A stretch of 51,330 nucleotides of DNA. Origin: an uncultured Bacteroidota bacterium. GTDB taxonomy: Bacteria > Bacteroidota > Bacteroidia > UKL13-3. The stretch spans positions 1-51,330 of the forward strand of contig CAILJQ010000101.1 of the NCBI GenBank assembly GCA_903834625.1, given 5' to 3'. This document shows positions 1-8,774 of the stretch, piece after piece. Numbering within the stretch: position 1 is the first letter of the stretch; every line of letters starts with the position of its first letter. The position numbers and the translations under genes were made by a program. The notes beneath the pieces are model-generated. The model did no database searches. It was not told the DNA's origin and saw nothing but the letters and a program-made list of their open reading frames with translations.

Positions 1-1
1 A

Positions 2-988
2 AAAATAGCTGCAATAGAACTTAAAAATTTGATTTCACAAGAGCTGCTTCAGTTATATGAATCTATCATGGAATCTAAAAATGAAATCCCTTGTGCAAAG
101 AATATTACTGATAAAGAAAGAGGAAGTTTACAATGGTTTATTCCAAGATTAGGCATGGAAAGATTAGAAGTAAAATGTACCAACATGATGCAAATTTTGC
201 ACAAAGAAAAAGGTCATTGGGAACGTGTTTTTAACATGCACATTGGACATTATTTGGGAAGGCAAACCAATGCTTTACCCTTTGATTTATTATTCAAAGG
301 ATTACCCGAACAACTATGGCAAAAACACCAAGGTGATTCTCTCTCTTATCAATCTATCTTACTAGGGGTTGCAGGCTTTATGGGCAAACATTTTAATGAT
401 AATTATAACCAAAGTTTAAAAATAGAATTTTTATACTTTCAAAAACTTTATTCCTTAACAAGTATGGACGTAAGTTTATGGAAATACAAGGGCTTAAGGC
501 CTCATGGTTTTCCTCCCATCAGAATCATTCAATTTGCAGAATTATTAAGCAAGCAAGAATTGAATCTAGATAATTTATCTTCCTATGAAAATTTAGCGCA
601 AGTAAGAAATTCTCTATACCTCAAAAACAACCAAATAGTTGATATTGGCGATCTTCATCCCATTCATTCCAAAAGTAAATTGGAACCAATTCAGCTGAGT
701 GAAAGTATGCAAAACCATTTGATATTAAATGTGATTATCCCTGTTTTATTTGCTTATGGGAAATACCATCAGAAAGAACAAGTATGTGATAAAACTATTG
801 AATGGTTAGCCTTATTACCTGCCGAAGACAATAAAATAATAAGGATTTGGGACAAACTTGGCATTAGGGCTAAAAATGCCGAAGAGTCGCAAGCGCTCTT
901 ACAATTAAAAAACTATTATTGCATCTATAAAAAATGTTTAGAATGCAGTATTGGAAATACTATTTTGAAAAAAAGTCTGTCTTCCTAA
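2..988 (+). CDS. DUF2851 family protein, 5' end outside the window
   Basis: The frame is open to the left edge, so the true start lies upstream; the first start-like codon inside is a TTG at 29, which I do not believe is the start. About 329 residues are visible. The text resembles the DUF2851 family of Bacteroidota (motifs such as HIGHYLGRQTNALPF, a GLRPHGFPPIRI stretch and a final Cys-rich YYCIYKKCLECSIG segment), whose members are roughly 420 residues, so about 100 are missing. The function of the family is not known to me. The Cys pair close to the C-terminus could bind a metal, which is inference. The next gene starts inside its last codons. Confidence 0.75.
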   Translation, partial: KIAAIELKNLISQELLQLYESIMESKNEIPCAKNITDKERGSLQWFIPRLGMERLEVKCTNMMQILHKEKGHWERVFNMHIGHYLGRQTNALPFDLLFKGLPEQLWQKHQGDSLSYQSILLGVAGFMGKHFNDNYNQSLKIEFLYFQKLYSLTSMDVSLWKYKGLRPHGFPPIRIIQFAELLSKQELNLDNLSSYENLAQVRNSLYLKNNQIVDIGDLHPIHSKSKLEPIQLSESMQNHLILNVIIPVLFAYGKYHQKEQVCDKTIEWLALLPAEDNKIIRIWDKLGIRAKNAEESQALLQLKNYYCIYKKCLECSIGNTILKKSLSS

Positions 989-1506
989 TCTTCTTGACCC
1001 AAATCCTATTTGGGAATTTGGGATTCGCACAAGGTAAAATTCTTTTCATCAATCCTACACAAGGAAAAATGATTCATACAAATATAGGCGACCAGCTCTC
1101 AGTTAAATATAAAGGCTATTTGGGTCAAACCGAATATGTTAAAAGTACCCTATTAGAAATTAAGGATAGTACATTTATAGTTGGAACTCCCCTACTAGGT
1201 ATGGACAGAAGCAATACAGATAATCAAATAAATTTTAAGGAAATACGCTATGCAGATGTGATAGAATTTAGAAGGGCAGGAGTTGGCAGGGTGCTTTTAA
1301 AAACTGGCTTGAGCTTGATGGCCACTGTGGGAACTATTTTGGTGTTAAAGGAATTATATTCCCAAAACAATGTATCAGATTTGGGTAAAATTGGTATTTC
1401 TATTGGCATTGGCCTGGGGCTTAACCAGCTTATAAACATTGCCCTACCAGATAAACCCAACCATAAAATGAAAGATGGATGGGAAATTAAGGTCTTAAAA
1501 GATTAA
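934..1506 (+). CDS. Secreted or membrane-anchored hypothetical protein
   Basis: 190 residues, family not recognised. It begins with a positively charged segment and a hydrophobic stretch ending in a GFAQG signal-peptidase-like site near residue 33, so it is probably exported. After a polar domain come two hydrophobic stretches (about residues 120-140 and 150-168) that could be membrane helices or glycine-rich anchors. ATG at 934 is used, with ATG at 943 an equally possible start. It overlaps the DUF2851 gene by 55 bases in another frame and precedes the PspC gene by 35 bases, so the genes are probably cotranscribed. Confidence 0.6.
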   Translation: MFRMQYWKYYFEKKSVFLIFLTQILFGNLGFAQGKILFINPTQGKMIHTNIGDQLSVKYKGYLGQTEYVKSTLLEIKDSTFIVGTPLLGMDRSNTDNQINFKEIRYADVIEFRRAGVGRVLLKTGLSLMATVGTILVLKELYSQNNVSDLGKIGISIGIGLGLNQLINIALPDKPNHKMKDGWEIKVLKD

Positions 1507-1541
1507 AAGTTTTCATAAATTGCAGGTCACATTAAAGAATC

Positions 1542-1760
1542 ATGGAAAAGCTAAAATATTTTGTCGAGAAAAATGCCTTTGGTGTTTGCAACTATCTTGG
1601 CGATAGATTTGGAATATCCTCAGGCAAAATAAGGTTATACTTTATTTACACTTCTTTTATCACCATGGGCTCACCGGTAATTGTATACCTCATCATTGCC
1701 TTTTGGATCAATATTCGAAAATATACCAAACCAAACAGAAACACGCTTTGGGAAATTTAA
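1542..1760 (+). CDS. PspC domain membrane protein
   Basis: 72 residues covering a single PspC domain: a basic N-terminus, the GVCNYLGDRFGISSGKIRL motif around residues 14-32, then one long hydrophobic helix around 33-55. In enterobacteria PspC senses envelope stress with PspB. Here it stands alone, as many small PspC-domain proteins of Bacteroidota do. It lies 12 bases before the sensor kinase gene, which suggests a link with that two-component system, although this is only context. Confidence 0.8.
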   Translation: MEKLKYFVEKNAFGVCNYLGDRFGISSGKIRLYFIYTSFITMGSPVIVYLIIAFWINIRKYTKPNRNTLWEI

Positions 1761-1772
1761 TGTTGGAAGGCA

Positions 1773-2882
1773 TTGGACAGAGCTAGAATCATTTTTATTG
1801 TTTTAAGTATTTACATCATTGCGGCTTTTGGTTGGTGGACATACGCGCATTATCGAAATAATAAAACCATTTATTTACAACAAAAGGATGTGCTTGAAAT
1901 GCGTTGTTACAAGGCAACTTTCGACATCCACGGTGCCATAGACCAGCAATTGTTTGATGATACCCTTGGGATGAAAACTTTTTTCGACCCAAATTATCCA
2001 GATTTGGAAGTAATCTTTTTAGATTCTTTTTTGCCAATGGATAATTTTATGGTTCGACCCAAATTAGCGAGTTACCAAGAGCTTGAGGATACCTACCATA
2101 GAAAACTATGGATGTATATTACTGAAGGGGCAGTGATGATGTTATTACTCTTATGGGGTATGATAGTTATATACCGAAGCTTTAGAAAAGAGCTGTTTTT
2201 AAAAAAAATGCAGAACAACTTTTTATTGTCTATTACCCATGAATTGAAAACGCCTTTAACTGCCATGAAGTTGTATTTAGAAACGCTCTTGAAAAGGCAG
2301 GTAAGTCAGGAACAACTTAAAACCATTGCAGAGAACTCTTTGAACGAAGCCCACCGCTTACAAGATCAAGTTGAGAAATTGCTGTTATCTGCCCAATTAG
2401 ATAGCAATAAATACACTATTGAAAACCAATCTATTAACTTTAGCGAGTTGCTTCAAGAAATCATAACAAATTTTAAGAAACAAAATCCAAATGAGCAATG
2501 GATTCAAAGCACAATACAAGACCAAGTTTTTATCAAAGGTGACCCTACAGCTTTGGAGATGATCATAAATAACTTGATAACCAATGCAATAAAATATGGC
2601 GGCCAAAATTCCACCATAGAAATATCACTTCAAATAAAAGGGAATCAGGCTGTATTTAGCGTAGGAGATCAGGGTCCAGGCATTCATGAGGAGGATAAAA
2701 AAATGCTCTTCAATAAGTTCTTTAGAATTGGGGATGAAAATACCCGTAAAACAAAAGGGACAGGTTTGGGGTTATTCATTGTTAAACATTTGGTTGAGTT
2801 GCACAATGGGAAAATTTCAGTGAGAAATAACCAACCAAAAGGAACTATTTTTGATATTAAATTACAGTCAGATGCAGAATAG
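1773..2882 (+). CDS. Sensor histidine kinase of a two-component system
   Basis: 369 residues. A first membrane helix (about 5-22), a short periplasmic sensor region (about 23-112) and a second helix (about 113-135) precede the kinase core. The H-box ITHELKTPL carries the phospho-accepting H156; the N-box NNLITNAIKYG lies near 266-276, G1 is DQGPGI at 299-304 and G2 is GTGLGLFIVKH from 329. The start must be the TTG at 1773: an in-frame stop lies five codons upstream and the next ATG would remove the first helix. GGAAGG precedes it. The response regulator gene overlaps its end, so the two are translationally coupled. Confidence 0.93.
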   Translation: MDRARIIFIVLSIYIIAAFGWWTYAHYRNNKTIYLQQKDVLEMRCYKATFDIHGAIDQQLFDDTLGMKTFFDPNYPDLEVIFLDSFLPMDNFMVRPKLASYQELEDTYHRKLWMYITEGAVMMLLLLWGMIVIYRSFRKELFLKKMQNNFLLSITHELKTPLTAMKLYLETLLKRQVSQEQLKTIAENSLNEAHRLQDQVEKLLLSAQLDSNKYTIENQSINFSELLQEIITNFKKQNPNEQWIQSTIQDQVFIKGDPTALEMIINNLITNAIKYGGQNSTIEISLQIKGNQAVFSVGDQGPGIHEEDKKMLFNKFFRIGDENTRKTKGTGLGLFIVKHLVELHNGKISVRNNQPKGTIFDIKLQSDAE

Positions 2883-3588
2883 AATTTTGCTTGTTGAAGA
2901 TGAGGTTCATTTGCAACATGCCATAAAATTAAACTTAGAATTGGAAGGCCACCAAGTTCAAATTTCAGGAACTGGCACCGATGCTATCAAAATTTTCCGT
3001 GAACAAAAATTTGATTTGGTTATTTTAGATATCATGCTTCCAGAAATGGATGGCTTGATGGTTTGTGAGAACATCAGAATGTACGACCAACAAATTCCAG
3101 TACTATTTCTTTCAGCCAAAAATACCCCTGCCGATAGAATAAATGGGTTAAAGAAAGGTGCAGACGATTACCTTACCAAGCCCTTTGAATTGGAGGAGTT
3201 AATTCTCAGAATTAACAAGCTTATTGAACGCAGTAAGCAAATTAAATCAAGCAATGAAAACAAGGTTCCCAAACTTTTTAAATTTGGCAACAATTGGATC
3301 AATTTTGAGAACCACGAAGCACAAGGAATAGGTGGTAAGTTTGAGCTTACCAAAAAAGAATTGATGCTCATGAAACTACTTATTGAAAATAAAAACCAAG
3401 TAGTAAGTCGTGAGCATATTCTAAAAGTAGTTTGGGATTATACGGTAATACCTAATACCAGAACCATTGATAACTTCATTCTAGCCCTAAGGAAATATTT
3501 TGAAGAAGACCCTAAGATGCCTGAGTTTATTCAATCTGCGAGAGGTATTGGATATAAATTTACCAGCCCAGAATTAAAAGAAGCCTAG
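2872..3588 (+). CDS. OmpR-family response regulator
   Basis: 238 residues from the ATG at 2872, overlapping the kinase stop by 11 bases; a TTG at 2851 would add seven unneeded residues. The receiver domain has the acidic pair E9-D10, phospho-acceptor D53, S81 and K103. The C-terminal half is an OmpR/PhoB winged helix ending in RGIGYKF, followed by a short tail. It is the partner of the upstream kinase. Its targets are unknown; the PspC protein upstream is a reasonable guess. It converges with the VOC gene, leaving two bases between them. Confidence 0.95.
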   Translation: MQNRILLVEDEVHLQHAIKLNLELEGHQVQISGTGTDAIKIFREQKFDLVILDIMLPEMDGLMVCENIRMYDQQIPVLFLSAKNTPADRINGLKKGADDYLTKPFELEELILRINKLIERSKQIKSSNENKVPKLFKFGNNWINFENHEAQGIGGKFELTKKELMLMKLLIENKNQVVSREHILKVVWDYTVIPNTRTIDNFILALRKYFEEDPKMPEFIQSARGIGYKFTSPELKEA

Positions 3589-3590
3589 CA

Positions 3591-3989
3591 CTAATTGAGG
3601 TCACAATTGAACATCCAGCGGATGCCAAATTTATCTGTGATCATCCCAAATCTTGCGCCCCAGAAAGTATCTTGAAGAGGCATTGTTACCTCACCTCCCT
3701 CAGATAAATTCGCAAATACCCTATCCATTACAAATACTTCCATAAAACTCAATGCCAATGAACTATTGGCAGGAGCTTCTGTGGCCTTTAAATCATCACA
3801 ACCTTGTATTCGGTTCGATTCAAAAACAATTTCTGCGTGCAGTACTTTTTGCTCCATGCCAGCAGGAATTTCCATGGGTGAACCATCATACCTATTTAAT
3901 ATAGATATTTCACCTTCAAACACTTTAGCGTAAAATTGAAAGGCTTCTTCACAATTTCCATTGAAAGACAAATAAGGGGCTAGTATCAT
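3591..3989 (-). CDS. VOC superfamily (PhnB-like) protein
   Basis: 132 residues from the ATG at 3989; a TTG nine codons upstream is less likely because family members begin close to this Met. It has the PhnB-like pattern: LSFNGNCEEAFQFYAKVF at the start, VLHAEIVF in the middle and DKFGIRWMFN at the end, consistent with one beta-alpha-beta-beta-beta fold of the glyoxalase/bleomycin-resistance superfamily. The substrate cannot be told from sequence. It is a single gene on the - strand, convergent with the response regulator. Confidence 0.85.
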   Translation of the reverse strand: MILAPYLSFNGNCEEAFQFYAKVFEGEISILNRYDGSPMEIPAGMEQKVLHAEIVFESNRIQGCDDLKATEAPANSSLALSFMEVFVMDRVFANLSEGGEVTMPLQDTFWGARFGMITDKFGIRWMFNCDLN

Positions 3990-4040
3990 AATTTTATCAA
4001 TTTGTATTGAACACAAATCAATAAAAGTTAAGGAGAATAA

Positions 4041-4060
4041 GATATGATGTTTATCATATC
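4041..4060 (-). terminator. Hairpin downstream of uvrA
   Basis: A perfect 8-bp inverted repeat, GATATGAT and ATCATATC, with a 4-base loop. It lies 18 bases after the uvrA stop and before the VOC start. On the - strand it is followed by a T-rich but not continuous run (TTATTCTCC), so termination is plausible but may be weak. It could instead be a regulatory site for the VOC gene. Confidence 0.4.
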
Positions 4061-4078
4061 AAGCTTTTGGTTGCATGG

Positions 4079-6985
4079 TTATAATCCCAACTCTTTTCTT
4101 AAGAAAACAGCGGTATGACTTTCTTTAGATAAGCACACTTTTTCTGGTGTACCTTCAGCAATAACTGAACCGCCATATTTACCACCTTCTGGACCAATAT
4201 CTATAATATAATCTGCCACCTTCACCATGTCTAAATTGTGTTCAATCACCAAAACTGTATTGCCTTTGTCAACCAATTTTTGGAGCACTTCTAGCAACAC
4301 TTTTACATCCTCAAAATGCAAACCTGTGGTAGGTTCATCCAGAATATAGAAGGTATTTCCTGTATCGCGTTTACTCAATTCTGTGGCTAATTTTACCCTT
4401 TGTGCCTCACCTCCACTTAAGGTAGTGCTTTGCTGACCCAAAGTAATGTATCCCAATCCTACCTCGTTTAAAGCAACAATCTTGCGGAGTATATGTGGGG
4501 TATTTTCAAAAAATTGAACAGCTTCTTCAACGGGCATATTCAATACATCATTGATGCTTTTTCCCTTGAATCGAACTTCTAATGTTTCGCGGTTGTACCT
4601 TTTACCCCCACAATTTTCGCAGGTAACATAAACATCGGGTAAAAAATTCATTTCAATGCTGCGCATTCCTGCACCCTGGCAAGTTTCGCACCTGCCTCCC
4701 TTTACATTAAATGAAAACCTGCCCGGTTTATATCCCCTGATTTTAGATTCTGGTAAATTGGCAAACAAGGTTCTGATGTCACTAAATACCTCAACATAAG
4801 TAGCAGGATTGCTTCTTGGTGTACGTCCAATGGGCGATTGGTCAATATCAATAACTTTGTCAATATGTTTTAAACCAACTATCTCCTTGTAAGTGAGCGG
4901 CTTTTGATGCGAACCATAAAAATGTTGTCGAAGAATGGGATATAAGGTTTCATTGATAAGCGATGACTTGCCACTTCCACTTACTCCTGTTACACAAATA
5001 AATGTTCCAAGTGGCATTGAAATGTTAACATTCTTCAGATTGTTCCCTGTAGCTCCTTTCAGCTCAAGAAAATGTCCGTTTCCCTTACGTCGTTTTTTAG
5101 GAATTTCTATTTGCTTGCTCCCATTTAAATATTGTGCAGTAATAGAATTTGAATTGAGTATCTGTTGCATGGTTCCTTGTGCAGCAATATGACCGCCATG
5201 CACACCTGCACCAAAACCAATATCTAAAATAAAATCACTCTCCTCCATCATGTCCTTATCGTGTTCAACTACAATCACACTGTTTCCTAAATCTCTTAAT
5301 GATTTTAATGATTGGATGAGACGGTTATTATCTCTTTGGTGTAAACCTATACTTGGCTCATCTAAGATGTACAATACACCCACCAATTGTGATCCAATTT
5401 GTGTGGCCAACCTAATGCGTTGAGCTTCTCCACCACTTAAGGTTTTTGCAGGAGAGTTTAGGGTAAGGTAATCTATTCCAACTCCACGCAAGAATTCTAT
5501 TCTACTTCTTATTTCTTTTAATATTTCTGAGGCAATAATCAATTGTTTGGCATCTAACAAGCTTTCTACCTTGGCAAACCAATCGCCCAAGGCACCAATT
5601 TCCATAGCAGCTAAATGTGCTATGTTCATTTCTCCAATTTTATAATGTAAGGCTTCCTTTTTGAGCCTAGCGCCTTTACATTCCGGACAAGGCTGGATTT
5701 CCATAAATTCTTCTGCCCATTTGTAAATGGCATCGTAACTTTTTTCATGGTAATGGCGCGTAATAATATGTACTAGCCCTTCCCAATTACTATTATAATT
5801 TTGAGTATAACCACTACTAAATTGATAAGGCACAACAAGTGGTTCGTCTGAACCATATAAGATCACCTGCATGGCCTCTTTTGAAATTTTCTCAATAGGG
5901 TCGGCAAATGAAAACTTATAGCGTTTTCCTAATTCTCTCAATTGAAGAAAAGTCCAATTCTCTCTTGCTTCACCCAATGGTGCCAAACCCCCTTTATTGA
6001 TGCTTAATTTAGGGTCGGGTATCATGGTTTTTTCATCAATAATACTCTTTACTCCTAAGCCATCACAAACAGTACAAGCGCCATATGGAGAGTTAAAAGA
6101 AAAGGTATTTGGTTGTGGTTCATCATAACTAATTCCACTGGCAGGGTCCATCAAAAACTTGCTAAAATGGTGAACCTTATCTGTAGAATTATCTAGTAAA
6201 ACCATGGTGCCTTTACCCATCCTTAAAGCACTTTTCACACTTTCAGAAATTCTAAATCTTGCTCCTTTTGATGATTCAATTCTATCAATGAGTACCTCAA
6301 TATCATGAATCTTATATCGGTCGGCTTGCATTTTTGGGGTTACATCAACCAACACGCCATCTAATCTCACCTTGGTATACCCTTGTTTTCTTACTTGCTC
6401 AAACAACTCGCGGTAATGGCCTTTCCTACCTTTTACCAATGGGGCTAAAATGGATATTTTTTTATTCTCAAATTTTTCAATGATGGTGCTTATGATTTGT
6501 TCTTCAGTAAATTTCACCATCTTTTCGCCCGTCACAAAACTATAAGCATCGGATGCCCTAGCATACAATAACCTTAAAAAATCATATATCTCAGTAATGG
6601 TACCAACTGTAGATCTTGGGTTCTTATTAACTGTTTTTTGTTCAATTGCAATAACTGGGGAAAGCCCATTTATCTTGTCTACATCTGGGCGCTCCATGTT
6701 ACCAATAAACTGCCTAGCATAAGCAGAAAAACTCTCCATATACCTTCTTTGCCCTTCGGCAAAAATGGTATCAAAAGCCAAACTAGATTTGCCGCTTCCA
6801 CTCAACCCGGTAATGGTTACCAACTTATTCCTTGGAATGGTTACATCTATATTTTTAAGGTTATGTTCCCTTGCGCCCAATACTTCAATTACTTCAACCT
6901 GTAATTCAACTTCACTGTTCAAGGCTGGTGTAACTTTTTCAGCAACATTACCCTTTTTAATTTTCTTTTCTTTCGTCATTTCCAT
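4079..6985 (-). CDS. uvrA: Excinuclease ABC subunit A
   Basis: 968 residues, a full-length UvrA that finds bulky DNA lesions and loads UvrB in nucleotide excision repair. There are two ABC ATPase modules: Walker A GLSGSGKSS at 60-68 and GVSGSGKSS at 667-675, with signatures LSGGEAQR near 516 and again near 857. The C-terminal zinc module is intact (C766, C769, C789, C792). C433 and C436 form another CxxC. The first zinc module is incomplete: C304 and C307 are present, but where E. coli has the first CxxC this protein reads FLMDPASG (277-284). The N-terminus has a short Lys-rich extension; ATG at 6979 is an alternative start. It follows the ElyC-like gene with a 23-base gap. Confidence 0.98.
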   Translation of the reverse strand: MEMTKEKKIKKGNVAEKVTPALNSEVELQVEVIEVLGAREHNLKNIDVTIPRNKLVTITGLSGSGKSSLAFDTIFAEGQRRYMESFSAYARQFIGNMERPDVDKINGLSPVIAIEQKTVNKNPRSTVGTITEIYDFLRLLYARASDAYSFVTGEKMVKFTEEQIISTIIEKFENKKISILAPLVKGRKGHYRELFEQVRKQGYTKVRLDGVLVDVTPKMQADRYKIHDIEVLIDRIESSKGARFRISESVKSALRMGKGTMVLLDNSTDKVHHFSKFLMDPASGISYDEPQPNTFSFNSPYGACTVCDGLGVKSIIDEKTMIPDPKLSINKGGLAPLGEARENWTFLQLRELGKRYKFSFADPIEKISKEAMQVILYGSDEPLVVPYQFSSGYTQNYNSNWEGLVHIITRHYHEKSYDAIYKWAEEFMEIQPCPECKGARLKKEALHYKIGEMNIAHLAAMEIGALGDWFAKVESLLDAKQLIIASEILKEIRSRIEFLRGVGIDYLTLNSPAKTLSGGEAQRIRLATQIGSQLVGVLYILDEPSIGLHQRDNNRLIQSLKSLRDLGNSVIVVEHDKDMMEESDFILDIGFGAGVHGGHIAAQGTMQQILNSNSITAQYLNGSKQIEIPKKRRKGNGHFLELKGATGNNLKNVNISMPLGTFICVTGVSGSGKSSLINETLYPILRQHFYGSHQKPLTYKEIVGLKHIDKVIDIDQSPIGRTPRSNPATYVEVFSDIRTLFANLPESKIRGYKPGRFSFNVKGGRCETCQGAGMRSIEMNFLPDVYVTCENCGGKRYNRETLEVRFKGKSINDVLNMPVEEAVQFFENTPHILRKIVALNEVGLGYITLGQQSTTLSGGEAQRVKLATELSKRDTGNTFYILDEPTTGLHFEDVKVLLEVLQKLVDKGNTVLVIEHNLDMVKVADYIIDIGPEGGKYGGSVIAEGTPEKVCLSKESHTAVFLRKELGL

Positions 6986-7008
6986 TTCTGTTTATCTGAT
7001 AAAAACCA

Positions 7009-7773
7009 TCAGATATAATCCTTCATCCAATACACTGCCAAACCAATCCATTCTTTCCACAAATAGGTCCAAATTTGCAAGCCACCATAAGAGGGCATCA
7101 CAGTATTCATAACGGTATCTTTACTTCTAATACTTCGCAAATCACCACTATAACCTACTACTTCAAATCCTTGCTTTTCAAAACAGGCCAGAGCTCTTGG
7201 CATATGAAAACCTGCCGTAACCAAAAGGTATTTTTTCTTTAGAAATCCTGGGTCTTTTTTGGCAAGCATTTTTGCCGTAAAAGAAGCATTCTGAAAAGTA
7301 TTGATAGATTTGGTTTCAATCCAAATTGCGGTATCTGGAATGCCACATTTTACCATAAAGGCTTTGGCCAATTCTGACTCTGCTTTATAGGCACCAAAAA
7401 TGGTATCTGCCCCACCCGTATAAATGATTCTATTTGATATGCCTCTCTTATATAAATCAATGGCTTGAAGCATCCGGTCGTTGCCATCGTTAAAATTAAC
7501 ACGTAACTGTCCGTCTACGGTGTAATTGGTTACAAAACCAGAAGGCACAATAATGGCATCAAATGAATTTTTTTTCGAAAGAGCAATAGGTTCAACTTCA
7601 TACCAGCCTATTACATTTTGCGCAATCCATGGGTTGGTAAAGAACAACAATAAACCAAATGCCCAATATATATAAGACTTAACCTTTGTAAAAAAGTAAA
7701 GCAACATGAGTATTAAAATAATACTTACGGGCGCCACCATTGCGTATAATACTTTTGATAAAAAATAGAACAT
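7009..7773 (-). CDS. ElyC/SanA/YdcF family (DUF218) membrane protein
   Basis: 254 residues. Two N-terminal membrane helices (about 8-30 and 33-50) are followed by a DUF218 domain (about 72-235) with DAIIVPSGF, IIYTGGAD and VTAGFHMPRA motifs. E. coli ElyC/YcbC has this architecture and is known to affect peptidoglycan assembly and undecaprenyl-phosphate use; a similar envelope role here is inference. It is the last gene of a three-gene operon, starting two bases after the DUF6427 gene. An inverted repeat (6994-7000 with 7008-7014) overlaps its stop. Confidence 0.85.
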   Translation of the reverse strand: MFYFLSKVLYAMVAPVSIILILMLLYFFTKVKSYIYWAFGLLLFFTNPWIAQNVIGWYEVEPIALSKKNSFDAIIVPSGFVTNYTVDGQLRVNFNDGNDRMLQAIDLYKRGISNRIIYTGGADTIFGAYKAESELAKAFMVKCGIPDTAIWIETKSINTFQNASFTAKMLAKKDPGFLKKKYLLVTAGFHMPRALACFEKQGFEVVGYSGDLRSIRSKDTVMNTVMPSYGGLQIWTYLWKEWIGLAVYWMKDYI

Positions 7774-7775
7774 AA

Positions 7776-8762
7776 TCAGGTATTAAAATAATGGTAATAC
7801 ATCATGCAAATGATCATTCCTATGAACAAAATTTCCTTCAACCATTTCCGTTGTGAACGCAAAAAATAATTGGCCAATAAAAAGGCCAAAGCAGGAGCCA
7901 AAAAAGTTAACCCAAAAATATATCCTTGGTTCTCTGCCAACACAGAGATGATTCCAAAGAGTTGCATAATGAGGATTATCAATTGTACACGGCGCGTTTT
8001 TACTTTGTTACGTAAGAAATTTATTTGAAGTTCAAATACCGAAAATACAAATGCAGGTATAATCAAGAACCATATAAGTCCCTCTTTTAAAGTAATTCCA
8101 ATAGGGTTAAAATAACTCTTCTCAAAAGAATATTGAAAGGAAACCAAAAAATCATTTAGATGATTGGTTAAATAAAACACCACACCTAAAAAATATCCTG
8201 GCACAATAATCCCAAAAATAGCTACCAACCAGTAGCGCAAATTAAAGGAGGTCATGTATAACACACTCACCAAAATGAATGGCAAATAAATGATTAAATC
8301 ATAATCTAGCAGGATTCCTAATCCAAGCCAAATTCCCGCATCAAACACCAGAAAAAGGGGTTGCGGACTTTCATACAAATAACACAACCTATTAAATAAA
8401 AGAATGATAAAAGTATTGGATAATAATTGAGGAGTTAACTGCAATTGCTCTGGGTAAATGCTATTTATCAGAATATAAAACAACCCAGGTAATACAGAAT
8501 TTTTATACAAAATTTCGTGCGAACTGCTGATATAATTGATAAGTATTCCTTGAACCAATAACAAGAGAATAGCTATCAAACTATTCATATGAGGAAATAG
8601 TTGATTTTCTTTTAAAACTTTGAACACCAATTCAGCGAAAGGTGTATTTAATAGGGGTTCAACAGGAGCTGGAATAATAAAACTTGCCGTGCGAACCAAG
8701 AAGGTAAAGAGTATTAAACCTACTATTGAAAAAATGGTATTTGTTCTAAATATTTCTAACAA
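7776..8762 (-). CDS. DUF6427 polytopic membrane protein
   Basis: 328 residues, almost wholly hydrophobic with about nine to ten membrane helices. It resembles the DUF6427 family of Bacteroidota (N-terminal FRTNTIFSI, then ...LLNTPFAELVF and a conserved FDAGIWLGLGILLDYDLI segment). The role is unknown; the layout is reminiscent of GT-C or O-antigen-type membrane enzymes, but I see no catalytic motif. The start is TTG at 8762: an in-frame stop closes the frame just upstream with no ATG between, and a perfect AGGAGG lies six bases before it. Confidence 0.75.
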   Translation of the reverse strand: MLEIFRTNTIFSIVGLILFTFLVRTASFIIPAPVEPLLNTPFAELVFKVLKENQLFPHMNSLIAILLLLVQGILINYISSSHEILYKNSVLPGLFYILINSIYPEQLQLTPQLLSNTFIILLFNRLCYLYESPQPLFLVFDAGIWLGLGILLDYDLIIYLPFILVSVLYMTSFNLRYWLVAIFGIIVPGYFLGVVFYLTNHLNDFLVSFQYSFEKSYFNPIGITLKEGLIWFLIIPAFVFSVFELQINFLRNKVKTRRVQLIILIMQLFGIISVLAENQGYIFGLTFLAPALAFLLANYFLRSQRKWLKEILFIGMIICMMYYHYFNT

Positions 8763-8768
8763 AATGCA

Positions 8769-8774
8769 CCTCCT
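8769..8774 (-). promoter_or_regulatory. Strong Shine-Dalgarno that decides a TTG start
   Basis: AGGAGG on the - strand, six bases before the TTG at 8762. It overlaps the TAG stop of the upstream gene (8773-8775), so translation of the two genes is probably coupled. Canonical Shine-Dalgarno sequences are uncommon in Bacteroidota, which makes this one stand out. Confidence 0.7.

Noticed and set aside
6994-7014. Terminator between the ElyC-like gene and uvrA
   Set aside because: The 7-bp repeat (ATCTGAT and ATCAGAT) overlaps the stop codon and no T-run follows on the - strand; kept only as a note in the gene entry.
6765-7112. Open frame of 115 codons on the + strand across the uvrA start
   Set aside because: It lies opposite uvrA and the ElyC-like gene, has no recognisable domain and only mirrors their codon bias.
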